Below the pieces are notes generated by a model. The model was not told the DNA's origin and made no database searches. It saw only the letters and a program-made list of their open reading frames with translations. DNA of 64,000 bases from Zanthoxylum bungeanum (taxonomy: Eukaryota > Streptophyta > Magnoliopsida > Sapindales > Rutaceae), in contig SKCR01023789.1 in the NCBI GenBank assembly GCA_019454045.1, positions 221,458 through 285,457 of the forward strand. Direction: 5' to 3'. A program made the position numbers and the translations under genes. Position 1 is the stretch's first letter; the number at the start of each line of letters is the position of its first letter. This document shows, piece by piece, positions 33,796 to 45,050 of this stretch.

Positions 33796-36763
33796 TGTAA
33801 CATCCCGCCTAGGCCAGGATGCTACCGGCAGGAGACAGGAGAACCCATCTCCATAAGCCTATGATTCTAACAAAATTTCGGCATGATGTATTCGTAACAT
33901 CATGCAACCTGGCCTGTAGCCAGCATCCAAATACATCAAGAACACAACAATCTCGACCTCAGGCCGGAATCTCAACATCAATGCATTCATCAACAAGGCC
34001 TCAAGCCTGAACTCAATAAACAAAATGCAATACTTGGCCTCCGGCCAGAACTCAAAATAAAAACTATACTAATACATCACCATTGCAAATGAATTTCAAA
34101 TGCAATGACCATACAAAGAGCCGTGAGGACCCATAACTTAGCCTAGGACACGGGACTCTCAGTTGACTGCAAATTGGGGCGATCCACTGTCTTCAAAGTC
34201 TTCATCGATCAGCTTCTGGTTCTATATGACCGCTACTGACCTGCAAAACTGCAAACTGTTGGGATGTGAGTCATAATGACTCAGTAAGTAATCATGCTCT
34301 AACTACAACATAAACACACGAAAGCTTATATTTTCATTTCATTAAGTTCCTGAACTTATCTTTTACTGTAATCATGTTATTATATATTAAATCTGAGCTA
34401 ATTATCTCATTTATATCCATCTATCAATATACTACTAGTAAGACCATGTCATACTTCCACTACGTTACTCTGACATCTCAAATACTTATTTAGTCGCCCT
34501 TGATAATCTAGAATCAGATATTAAATGTAATCATCTTTCAATTATTACATTGAAATATCATCAAATCAGATTAATAAGATATCCTTTCTATTTAACATCA
34601 AACAGGCTAAAAACCAACCATACCAATATGTATGTGAAACCATGTAACCATACGCTATTATCTTACCGATTGTTCCTTTTTATGTGAACATATAATGCAC
34701 ACAATATCAATCATATACATATAAATGCAACCATATTATCATGCTTCAATGTCAACTGTAAGTACCTCATAACTTTTCTAAAATGTATGACTTATATATA
34801 CCTGTCATGGAAATTACGCTCTACTCAATATGCCATGCTTAATGAACGATTACCTTAAATCCATTTCTGAGGATCTTACATTTGAATGTGCTATTATTAT
34901 TATGCATAGTATCAACTATATGCATCTTAGATGAAAACACTAGAATACATGATCATATTCATGTCAGGTAAACTGTACAAGACTTTATCGTGTTATGGTT
35001 TCTAGAAAATACTTTCCGAAAAGTCTTTTCTTGAAAATTCTTTATAAAACTCTTTTCTGAAACTCATTTAAAATCTTCTTTTAATAAACTTGTCTTGGAA
35101 ACATGCTATAATACTTGGATCTCTGGAAGCTGCTTTCTAAAATCGAAATCTGTTACTCTGAGAATTGAAAACCGAAAATTGAAAACTTTCTCTGAACTCT
35201 GTATCTCTGAAAACTATTTTCTGAAAATCTGATATTTCAAAACTTCTTTCTAAAAATTGGTATCTGAGTATCTGTAGAAAAACAGACGATGGAGGCATTA
35301 CGTCTCGCCGTCCGCCCATACGCCCTAGAGTCAGATATGCAAACCCATGACATTGAGGCGTTACGTATCGCCGTCCCCCAAAACATGCCATACCTGCCCT
35401 GAAACTGGTAGTCTTAGGGCGTTACATCTCGCCGTCCCCCAAGCCATAATCTGGAGCTGGGGGTGCGGATCTATGCTACCACCCAGCTCAAATTGGGGTC
35501 TAGGGGTGTTACGTATCGCCGTCCCCCTAGCCCGCCTGGAGGATCTGAGAGCGTCCCCTCATTCCTCGACATACTTACTAATTTATACTTATCCCTTTAT
35601 ACTATCGCTTCTATGCTATTACACACATTTCATACATACTAGGTAATTGTACAATCACACGCTCATTATGGTTATACATATTACATAAGCTTTCTAGCTA
35701 TTTCCAACATTCTTGATTTTACACATAACATAGTTTATCCGTAATATGTCTATGTTTATCTCATTGATAACTTTAATCTCATTCCTAGGGTGTAGTTTCT
35801 ACATCCCCCATACCCAAGTCTTATTAAATTATATTTATGACCTTATTTATATATTTTTATCTAAATGAACTTACATGTGCGTCTCTACACCTCTATATGC
35901 TCATACTCATTCCTTACTCATACATTTGCTTATAATCGCTTATTCTTATCTATATGTGTATCTAGTTACACCTGTTCCTTTCTCCCACACTCATCAATAT
36001 GTATAAATATATACCAGTTTCATGCATATACTATACACAATTCTAGTACATAATTGATTCCGAACATTACTAAATCTTTTAAGTATTAGGGGCATGAGTT
36101 ACTTACCTGGCTAAGCGAATGCCCGCGATCCGGGTCTGATCTATCAAACAAGTAACAACGCAAGGTTAGTACCGCTATTTGCAGAACTTCCAACTCATCT
36201 ATAATAACTACGGGCTTCCCCGGAATACCCGAATCATCTTCGATACTACGGTACAAACTTCATTACTCTAATACATATCTTTCTATACTATTCCAACTAG
36301 CTGGGTAGCCTAGAACCTCATTTTACGCGTTTGAGGCAAATCTTGAGGAAATATTTCCGCAAACTCTACGGAAGGGTCTCAAACCCTCTGATCTACTCCG
36401 AATTACCAAATTACCCTCGTAATGTCATTGTTACATCTTAACTATGGTTACGGTCATTTACGCTCAATCGCGCGAGAAACTCCGTTTTACCGGAATCTCG
36501 CTAATTATACTGCATCGATCATATCTCATTTGATTCTCCTCGGATTCTACCACATTTATCGTTTTAACATATTAGATTATATCCAATTCGATTCATGTCA
36601 ATTCACCACACTACGAAACTACTGGAAACATCTGAGTATAAAACTATAAATTTTAAAATGACGAATTCTAAACGGAGAGTTGTACCAAAATTCCGAGGCC
36701 ATAGTCGGACTCCCATCGGCCATACGAACGCGCTGGTGTGATCGAAATTCCGATCGGAGCTAC
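33796..36763 (-). repeat. LARD 5' LTR, part 1
   Basis: It starts TGTAACATCCCGCC and matches 3021-4778 and then 21170-21218 and 31213 onward. The junction at about 35570 lacks roughly 0.8 kb present in the other copy, with ACAT shared at the breakpoints. It carries the same four GC-rich hairpin repeats (35293-35530). Confidence 0.8.
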
Positions 36764-38909
36764 TGTTGGACAAAATGACCCATAGCGTCACTATTTGCAC
36801 AGAACATTGTGTTGTTGTAGCAAATTAACTATGTGACAAGGAAATTGCACTCTCATCATTTGTGATTAGATCACCATAGATGTATAAATGAAGAGAGGTC
36901 CCTATGATTAGTTCTTGGATTGAGAATGATATGAGACAGTATCAATCCCCGAAGGATTAATCATTAAATATCCATAGCCGGAGTATTATCGAGACTGGAC
37001 ATCGATAATGCGGAATAGGCTAGTTTTGCACTTGTGCGCGTTGTGAGGGCACAACGACATAGTTCTCATATATATAAGTATCGGATACTTATGCAAGTGC
37101 GATAGGAGGTCGTGTTTCACCGATGGTACGGGAAACAGCTTCGCTCAGGATAGACCCCTCGGAATCCCATTGGTATTATGACTATGTGTCTATGGGAGGC
37201 CGAAATCAAGGTAGGTGTGTATAGTCTTAACCTGAGACTTGCATCGCTAATACTTGCGATAATCGGTAGACTTTGGTCTTGGTGGTACAGGGCTTTAACC
37301 GGTTCTGAGTACACCACTTCTGGGTTTATCAGAGAGTCATAGTGTATTGGGTGTGATGTCAAGACGGAAGTATCACTTCAGTCATAGTGGAGATGATGTC
37401 ACGCAGGATACGGTACTAGTGCTCTTGAGTGTTGCGCAACCAATCGGGATATTGTGACCAGGTCATGAATATCCGATTATAGAGACTATGTTACCAGACA
37501 TCCGATATGTGTTTCGGACGGGGCAGACACTTATCCAGCCCCAGCCCTAGCATGTGACTATCCGATACTGGATCGATATGCACAATACTTAGTATACTAC
37601 GCTTGATACAGATCTATATATTCCTATAAGAATATTTCTGGAGAATTGGGTAGGCATGGCGCTTTGCTAGAAGCCAACCTTGTCTTGTAAATCGGTATAA
37701 ACGTAGTACGAGGTACTTACGTTTTCGGATAGTCCGACGACCGAATTTACTGCCAACATATCCGGAGATCTCATGGGTCGCTTCCCAAAGATTCACCGAT
37801 GATGTATGACTCGCACTTTAATTAATCTGGGATTAATTAGAAGAGAGAGAAAATTAATTTAGAATTAATTCGATGAGAGAGAAAATTAATCTGGGATTAA
37901 TTACAGAGATATTTTATCTCGGATAAAATATTAATTAAAGAGAGAGAACGATTAATTTAGAATTAATCGATAAAATAATATATCCGATATATTATATGAA
38001 ATTGGATTTTGACGCGGAATTAAAATTGGATTTTAATTCGGGCGAACGAATCAATTTAGAATTAATTCGTTAGCGACATGAATAGTGATTTCGCTAGGCG
38101 TAATCATTTAATTACGACGCGACGGAAAATTCGTTAATTTGGAATTAGCGAACCCGAGCCCGAGTGTGATTGCGAGCGCATTCGTAATTTGAATCCGAGC
38201 GCGGCACGCAAGTCACATCAAGCGTCAAATCATTAGTCACATCATGCGTCAAATCAATTGTCACTTTGAGTGATGTGACTTGACAACATGTCACTTTATT
38301 AAAGTGATGTGACTTAAAGTGTAGAGATGTGATGTGAAAAAGTAAAAGTGATGTGATTGAAAAAGCATTTTGCTTTTTTGACTTTTGTATTTGATTTTAT
38401 TTTTGGAAAATGAAATAAATATATAAGTAAAACATTTTCTTTTCTCTCTCTCGCATCTTGAAAAACCGAATTCCTTCTCCCTCCAAAGGCTCAAGGTTTT
38501 AATAAACTTTGGAGCCAAAAATTTCTTCTTCATCTCTCACGGCTTTGAGCCAAAATCTTCTTCATTTTTTGGTTTGATCAAAGACAAAGAAGAAGAAAGA
38601 GTGCTAGCACACACATGGGTTTTACATAGGTGATAGGGAAACGAATTTGTGAGCATGGAAAGCTTGAAGCTTGGAGCTTCAATGGTGACATCCATGGCCG
38701 AATGAACAAGGAGGAAGATGACCCAAAACCGAGCATGATGACAGTCCAAGGAGGCCAAAACCGAGCTCCATAGAGGAAGAAAATGGTGTTGTTCTTTGCA
38801 TCTCAAACCAATCATTGTGAGTATATGTATTCCGCCTTATTCCTTTGATGTGTTCATGCATTTTTGTGCTTGATTTTGTTGATTTTGGGACCTAATTAGA
38901 AACTCAACA
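36764..38909 (+). mobile_element. Solo copia LTR (Cop1-4 family)
   Basis: A lone 2,146-bp LTR runs from TGTTGGACAAAATGACC to AGAAACTCAACA, with a perfect 5-bp target duplication gctac (36759-36763 and 38910-38914). The empty site is visible in the other LARD LTR near 32360. No primer site or internal sequence remains, so the element was lost by LTR-LTR recombination. Its palindrome array (37822-38075) is one of the best preserved, including a 9-bp arm pair around TAG at about 37948 and ATAATATAT-CCG-ATATATTAT. Confidence 0.95.
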
Positions 38910-39705
38910 GCTACTGTTCATCTCTGGTTATTATTCATCCGCCGCTTTCTTCCTCGTTTCACATGCAACCGGTCGCTGTTCGGTGAAATCGACACCGCAC
39001 ACTCGTAGTACTCGTCGAGGGCTTCGATTTGGTAGGTGGCTCGGGCTCTGAGACGGACCGACGAGTCGGGATCAGAAAACCCACCACCGTTCTTATTCTC
39101 CTCAGTTTTCTCGTCGTCGGCGGTGCTATTTGGCCAATCACCGGCCACCAACCCACTCCTCATTGCCGGACGGTCACGACGCCATCGGTGCACCGACTGG
39201 ACGCCGGCCAGAGGCTCGCCGGCGAGCTGCTCCACAAAAGGGGAACGATGGGGTCGGGTGAGGGGTTTTCATTTGGTTTTGCCATTTTTGCTATTTAGAG
39301 AAACCTTGAGGCTTTAAATACTGCCTTGGAAAATATCAAATAAGCCCCTGCGAAATTACTAATCAACCCATTTCTGGAACCTTCTGGAATATCACAATTT
39401 CAGAGCCCTTCTATGCGATTCTCGAAAAGTATTCAACACGAAAGTTGTTCGTCTCGAAAAAACGAGTTCGATGGTCCAAAACTCAACTCGATCGGAGTTC
39501 GTTTGCCAATTCTGTGGCCAAAATTGTAAACTTTACGTGTTTTATGAAAATCGCGTATCTGACTTTTGATCCCACTAGTTTTCCAACGCGACGAATATTC
39601 GAAATAAATTATTCCAACTCATATAACATCACTTAAACTCTTATTCTTCATCATCATCATGCTCCGAGACTAAAACGTCCGTCCGGGAATCTTCTAGAAC
39701 AATTC
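38910..39705 (-). repeat. LARD 5' LTR, part 2, end truncated
   Basis: It continues the LTR after the solo insertion and matches 32365-33155. It stops matching after AACAATTCT at about 39705, so about 27 bp, including the expected GGGATGTTACA end, is missing. No target duplication can be read for the LARD. The GC-rich island (38940-39250) with frames on both strands recurs here. Confidence 0.75.
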
Positions 39706-41648
39706 TAGTATTTACAAGAGTGGTCATAACACTCTAGAATGAAAACAAGTCATCAAATGATAAAATTGAACTAATATTACAATAATATTATCCAATCTAA
39801 CTTCACATATGCATCCATCCTCCAAATCCATCCTCCAAATCAAAAAGGCCTAAAAACTAAGAAAAGAAGAAACCCTAGAACTATTCTAAATATTCAAGAA
39901 TAAGAAACAAGCTATCTATGTTTAAGGTTATTGAAGATTACCTCAAAAGCTTATAATTCCCTCAAACTTTTGTTTGATTTTCTTCATTTTCTTCCTTGAC
40001 TCTTTAAGAAATTTTTTGGGTGCTTTCATGGAGGTGGATTTCGGCCATGGCTTCTTATTAAAGGAGCAAACAAAATTTTCCACTTTAAATATCATGCCAA
40101 AACTAACTAAGGGGTAAAAGGAGGGGTATTTTGGTATTTAGTCAATTAAACTAATTAAATAATGAAAATAAGCTTTAAGTTAACAAATCCAATTTGTCAA
40201 CTTTAAGCTTAATAACAAATCCAATTTGTAAACTTTAAGCTGAATAAAATCATGCCACATGTAACCAATAATAATCAAACACATTACATAACATTTATGT
40301 AATATTGAAATAATTTAATTATCTAGATATTTAACATTTAAACGTCTAAATAATTAATTAAGTGATTATATTTTATATATGTATTTTTATTTACATTAAA
40401 TAATAAATACATATATTAATTTCATGTATCAAAATCTCATTTGACAGTTAATTAATATGTATCAAATACAAATACATATTAATTATCAATTGACCAAAAT
40501 GCCCCTAATACATGTATCTTCATTTAACTATTTAAACGAATCGAATTAACTCATTTAATCCTGTAAAGTATTATGAATAATATGAATTATTCATAACGCG
40601 TTGCCCAAGTGCTCAACGATTACACTTCATATTATGGGATTCTCTAAGTTTAGGTTTATCTATCACGGAATCTCTAATTTCGTGTCCATAATTCACCCAC
40701 TCATGAATTATGACGATCATGGATAATCTCGCTAAACTATGCAAGTCGAGGTCATTACATACGAATAATCCCTCCGTCATAGGCTATCCATATTAGACAT
40801 AGGATATGGATAAGAACGTCAAATCCTTATGGTATAATGTAGTCGACTTTCAAATTTATGATCTCTAAATAACACTCGAAACTCGCTTTCAAAGTTATAC
40901 CACGACCATGAATTTACTTGATCGAAAACACGTAGGATACCTATGCCCTGTACACAAGACTGACAGATTCTATCTAGATACGCACTTGATATCATGAGCA
41001 TCAGTCTACACCCAACAAATAGGTGGAGGTCAGATATAAATAGATCAGTGACGTGACTGCCATCAAAGTGTGGAGGATAACTCATATATCCACTGTGATA
41101 TCTCAAGTCGAAGGACCACTATGCTCACTAAACTCCAGAAGATTCCTATTGACGTTGGTGTACCATATATTAGGAAATCTTCAGTGAGTCGTTTAATGTT
41201 TATCAAATAAACTCCTACATGTCTATACGAGTCTCTCGAGACTCATGGTTCATTGGGATAAACCATCGAACCAAGTCACAATATACGACATATACTGATC
41301 TCAGTAAATTTTACTAAACGACCCGTGTTAGTAAATCTTGACGAGGAAATTTATTTAAGGATATACAGTTTATAGTGACGCTTTCTATTGTCAATTACAA
41401 ACTATGTTGTAATTGCGCACTACTTTGTAAATCCTAGGGTCTTTTTCTAATATACACATATCACTAAATCAGATTTAGTTTCAATCTAATCATAACTAGA
41501 TATCTAATTGTAATTAAATCGAATATGTATATAAAAGACAATAGGTGCTACCATTAAATAATTAATATTATGGAAAAAATAATTGTTCATATTCATGAAT
41601 CGAACATAAATACGATCTAGATTGGCACTCCGAACACCAACCCTAACA
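39706..41648 (-). mobile_element. CopA copia 3' LTR, main part
   Basis: In element sense it starts TGTTAGGGTTGGTGTTCGG at 41648, directly after a purine tract. It runs to the LARD breakpoint at about 39705, and I infer the end lies at 2428-3020. It is AT-rich and unrelated to the Cop1-4 LTRs. Nothing in it looks coding; the 95-codon minus frame at 40819-41106 is unsupported. Confidence 0.65.
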
Positions 41649-41662
41649 ATTTCTCCCACTTG
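41649..41662 (-). promoter_or_regulatory. CopA polypurine tract
   Basis: In element sense, CAAGTGGGAGAAAT directly precedes the LTR start. This fixes the orientation of CopA. Confidence 0.8.
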
Positions 41663-44600
41663 CTCTAGTGCCAATCCATGGTATCATATACACATATAAA
41701 TATATATTACATACTCATGGCCTTCAAGAGCTCACCTAGTACTCAAAAGGTAGGCAATAACAAGTAAGCCCCCTATTAAGTTGTCTATGTATTTAGAGTT
41801 CAAATCCAAAATACTATGTAGACAACCTCAAACACAATACTAATATAAAGATTCTAATCTATAAGGTCACTATGCAACTTCATAACTCAATATTCATAAG
41901 TTACAACTAATTCCACTAATACAGTAGAATCAATTGTGACGCTCCCACCGCATCTTTTCTGACTTTATATGACATAGACCATCTAATGTTATAATTAACT
42001 CAAAATTAATTTGATCCTAATGGTTGCGGATTATATCTCCCTTGTTGTTAATATCTCCAAGGTAACGAAGATTATATTTCAAGACACATCATATGGTCTA
42101 CAGGGTATCAAAATAATTCGTAACAATTACGATTAAATTGATATCTTTAATCGCACATAATATAGTATTCATTATGCCATCATCCTATTCTGTATAAGAT
42201 TAACTAGACATTCTAATCAATTCTTCTTTCATCAAAGGAATTATCCTTTACGAAAGATAAATATTATATGCAAGAGACATACTAACCTTCAAACAGTTTT
42301 ACTAACTGTCATACAGAAAGTTTTGATGTGTTCTTTATTAGATCATATCTAATGCATGACTAATGAGAGTATCTCACAAGTCTCTGGTTTTATATCATAT
42401 ATAAAACTTTATATCAAATATAACAAAGACTACTACCACTATTTGCAGGGCGAAAAGGAAGTCTTAGGTAAATCTTTTACCTCCAAACAACTCATCATTA
42501 CATTAATAATAACAATATCATTAGGATATATAATACTAGAAATAAATTTGTATACTCCCACTGACCCTATTATCACATATGTATTCTCTATGCTTTGATA
42601 AAATCAGACAATCTGACTGTATTAAAATTAGAGAACACAGATTTCCAGAAAGCTTATTTGAGTCTACAATAGGCTCTGTAAGCTAGTGTATCAAACTGTG
42701 ATCTTAGCAGAATACAAACTCTAGGGCCATTCTAAAATGAACTTTTCAAACAAAGAAACCACAATAGATTCTCATTTGAAGAAAATATTCATGAACGTCA
42801 CTTTGCACTCTTTAGCCAAAATACATAGTTAATGTCAATATTAACCGAAAGATCTTTAATTATTCAATTAGTGCGACTAGAGACAAGTTTTCTCAGAAAC
42901 TACATTAGATTAGTGAGTATAATTTTTCTCACTATCATACTGTAAGTTTAAACCTTTACCAAGCTCACTTTACTTTTGTTGCGCAAACAATTTGCACATT
43001 AAAGCTTAATTAAGTTCAAAACTTGATCATAGTAATCTATAAACAATATTAGATCTATGGTTCAATGGTAATTTTGAAATTGATATCAAATATCACTCCC
43101 ACTATAAGTTATAGAATAATTTTATTCGATAAGAAAACAACAGAACCATTAAGTATCAAATATTTCGCAAATGATTCTGAAATCTTAATGGACTTATGTG
43201 GAAGGTATCTGAGGGTCTTTTAATCTTATTAATTACGTAGTTCTATTTATAGTTTATCACTCTCACATTTAACTTCAATAAGTCATGTCTTTTCTACAAT
43301 TGTCAACATCTAATGTTACACACCAAGTAATAAAATAATTTTATTATCGGGATCATATAAATTATATTCTATCAAATAGAGTACAATATTCTATTAAATA
43401 GATTAAATGATAAACTCTTGCTTGTACCTCCGAGGCGCAAGTACTTCAATTATGTAACTATTGTACAAAAGAAAGATTCAAATCTCAAACTTAACTGTAG
43501 AAACTAATGGAACCTTAATTAAAAGATGAATTAGTGTTATTGGACCATATCCCCAAGTGTATTGAAAACTAATTTGGTAACACTCAATATCAAATGAATC
43601 AAATCATATAAGATTCATTTCTCCCAGTGACCAATTCTATCACGATGGAATCGTAGAAGAATCATATTGAGTAAGAATCATATTCATTAAATAACTTTAG
43701 AACTAATTTCTATAAATTCATATGTTTGATCATATCAAACATCCTTGAATAATTCAAAGACTCATGATGAATTTTAAAAATATAGTTTTCAAGACTTGAA
43801 ATAGAATATCTTTGAACCATTCAAAATATTCTATCCGCTTTTCATTAGAAACATATTGAAAATTCTCGAACCCTTCAAGACATTCAATATATTCTTTTAG
43901 AAACACGCAACTAAGTCATGACAACTCACTAACTAAGTTACGAAGTAAAGAAAATTATCCAAGGTAATTTGTGATTCATTAAACTACATACATCCAATGT
44001 ATTAGCTTAGTAAATCTGTGGTCCAATGACGATCATTGGTTAAATGAGATTTAATCACATCTGAATACAATATTCATTAAATGGATAAGGATATATGGTG
44101 AGATCATGTATCGGACCATCTTTTACTATACGGAATAAGTATCTAATGCTTATTAAAATTTCATAAAACATTGTTCTAAGTTATTTAGTTAACCGAATAT
44201 TTTTCTTTATCTCTTTATCAATGACACTACTAGTCATATTAAAATATGTAACAATTATTTATAAAGAACAAATAACTATCCAATAATCGCAAGTTCTGAT
44301 ATCAAATATCAAAACAATCATTAAATATTATTTTAAATAACCAGACAAGAGATCTGGTATCCAATACCTACAGTTGTCATATTGTGAGAATCGATATTCT
44401 CTATACACAACTATACTCATCTCATTTCTTTAGCTTTATAATCTGCCTTTAATTATTCACAAAAATTGGAAATAATTGATTAGCAAACTATGTCAAACAC
44501 ATGAATTCTAAAAGTCATTAAAGCCAAGAAATGTCATTATAAGATAAACAAATACCTAATAGGAATTCTTAATGCCAGTCAAGAATCTCGAGACATGAAC

Positions 44601-45050
44601 AAATTCACGTCAATTTTTACAGTATAAGAAATTATTCTTTCTAGCCTATTATATTCTAAAATGGATATATATTTAGATTACCTATCGTGAATTAGAAACT
44701 AAGTCACTAACCATCCTGATTTTCAAGAAAATCGGAACAATAAATCCTGATGGTTTTGACTAATCTAATACTATTCAAGTCTAATAACATTCTAGAACCT
44801 ATTCTAGAAATACGCAACCATAAGTGAAGTCAGAAAATATATTCAAATAATATGCATGCAGTGGATGAGAAGTTTCAATTCTATCAATAATATAGAATAA
44901 ATGAAAACAAAAGCAGCAATTTTCATAATATTACACACTGCTTTAGTTATAGATTTTTAACCCAGCAGTGTCTCCCATTACTTTACGTTATACCATAATC
45001 TCCAATGAAAAATGAGAATTCAATAATTAAATCAAATTCGATAGTGAAAG
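41663..45050 (-). pseudogene. CopA copia interior, very degenerate pol
   Basis: Very AT-rich sequence with no useful reading frame. On the minus strand at about 42440-42600 a stretch reading GVYKFISSIIYPNDIVI and then DLPKTSF is a decayed form of the copia RT region around the YVDD box and the following DLGEASF. This lies about 0.9 kb from the LTR, as expected. The rest (42600-45050) should hold integrase and gag, but I can name no motif with confidence. GypB interrupts it at 45051. Confidence 0.45.

Larger units (their letters stand above)
3021..39705 (-). mobile_element. LARD-type gypsy-like element with giant LTRs, carrying nested insertions
   Basis: This is the outer frame for most of the window. 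On the minus strand the element starts with TGTAACATCCC and ends with GGGATGTTACA. Its LTRs lie at 33796-39705 (5' LTR) and 3021-33182 (3' LTR), with only 613 bp between them. The internal stretch carries a tRNA-Met primer site and a purine tract, but no gag or pol. Stripping out nested elements leaves about 4.8 kb for the 3' LTR and about 3.76 kb for the 5' LTR, which lacks a middle block. The TGTAACATCCC ends and the CGAGGACGAAATTT before the purine tract are typical of chromovirus-like gypsy elements, so it was presumably mobilised by one. Nested inside are the pararetrovirus, Cop1, Cop2 and a solo copia LTR. Confidence 0.75.

Noticed and set aside
40819..41106. A 95-codon minus frame in the CopA LTR
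   Set aside because: It has no recognisable motif, lies inside an LTR, and its composition matches the surrounding AT-rich sequence.
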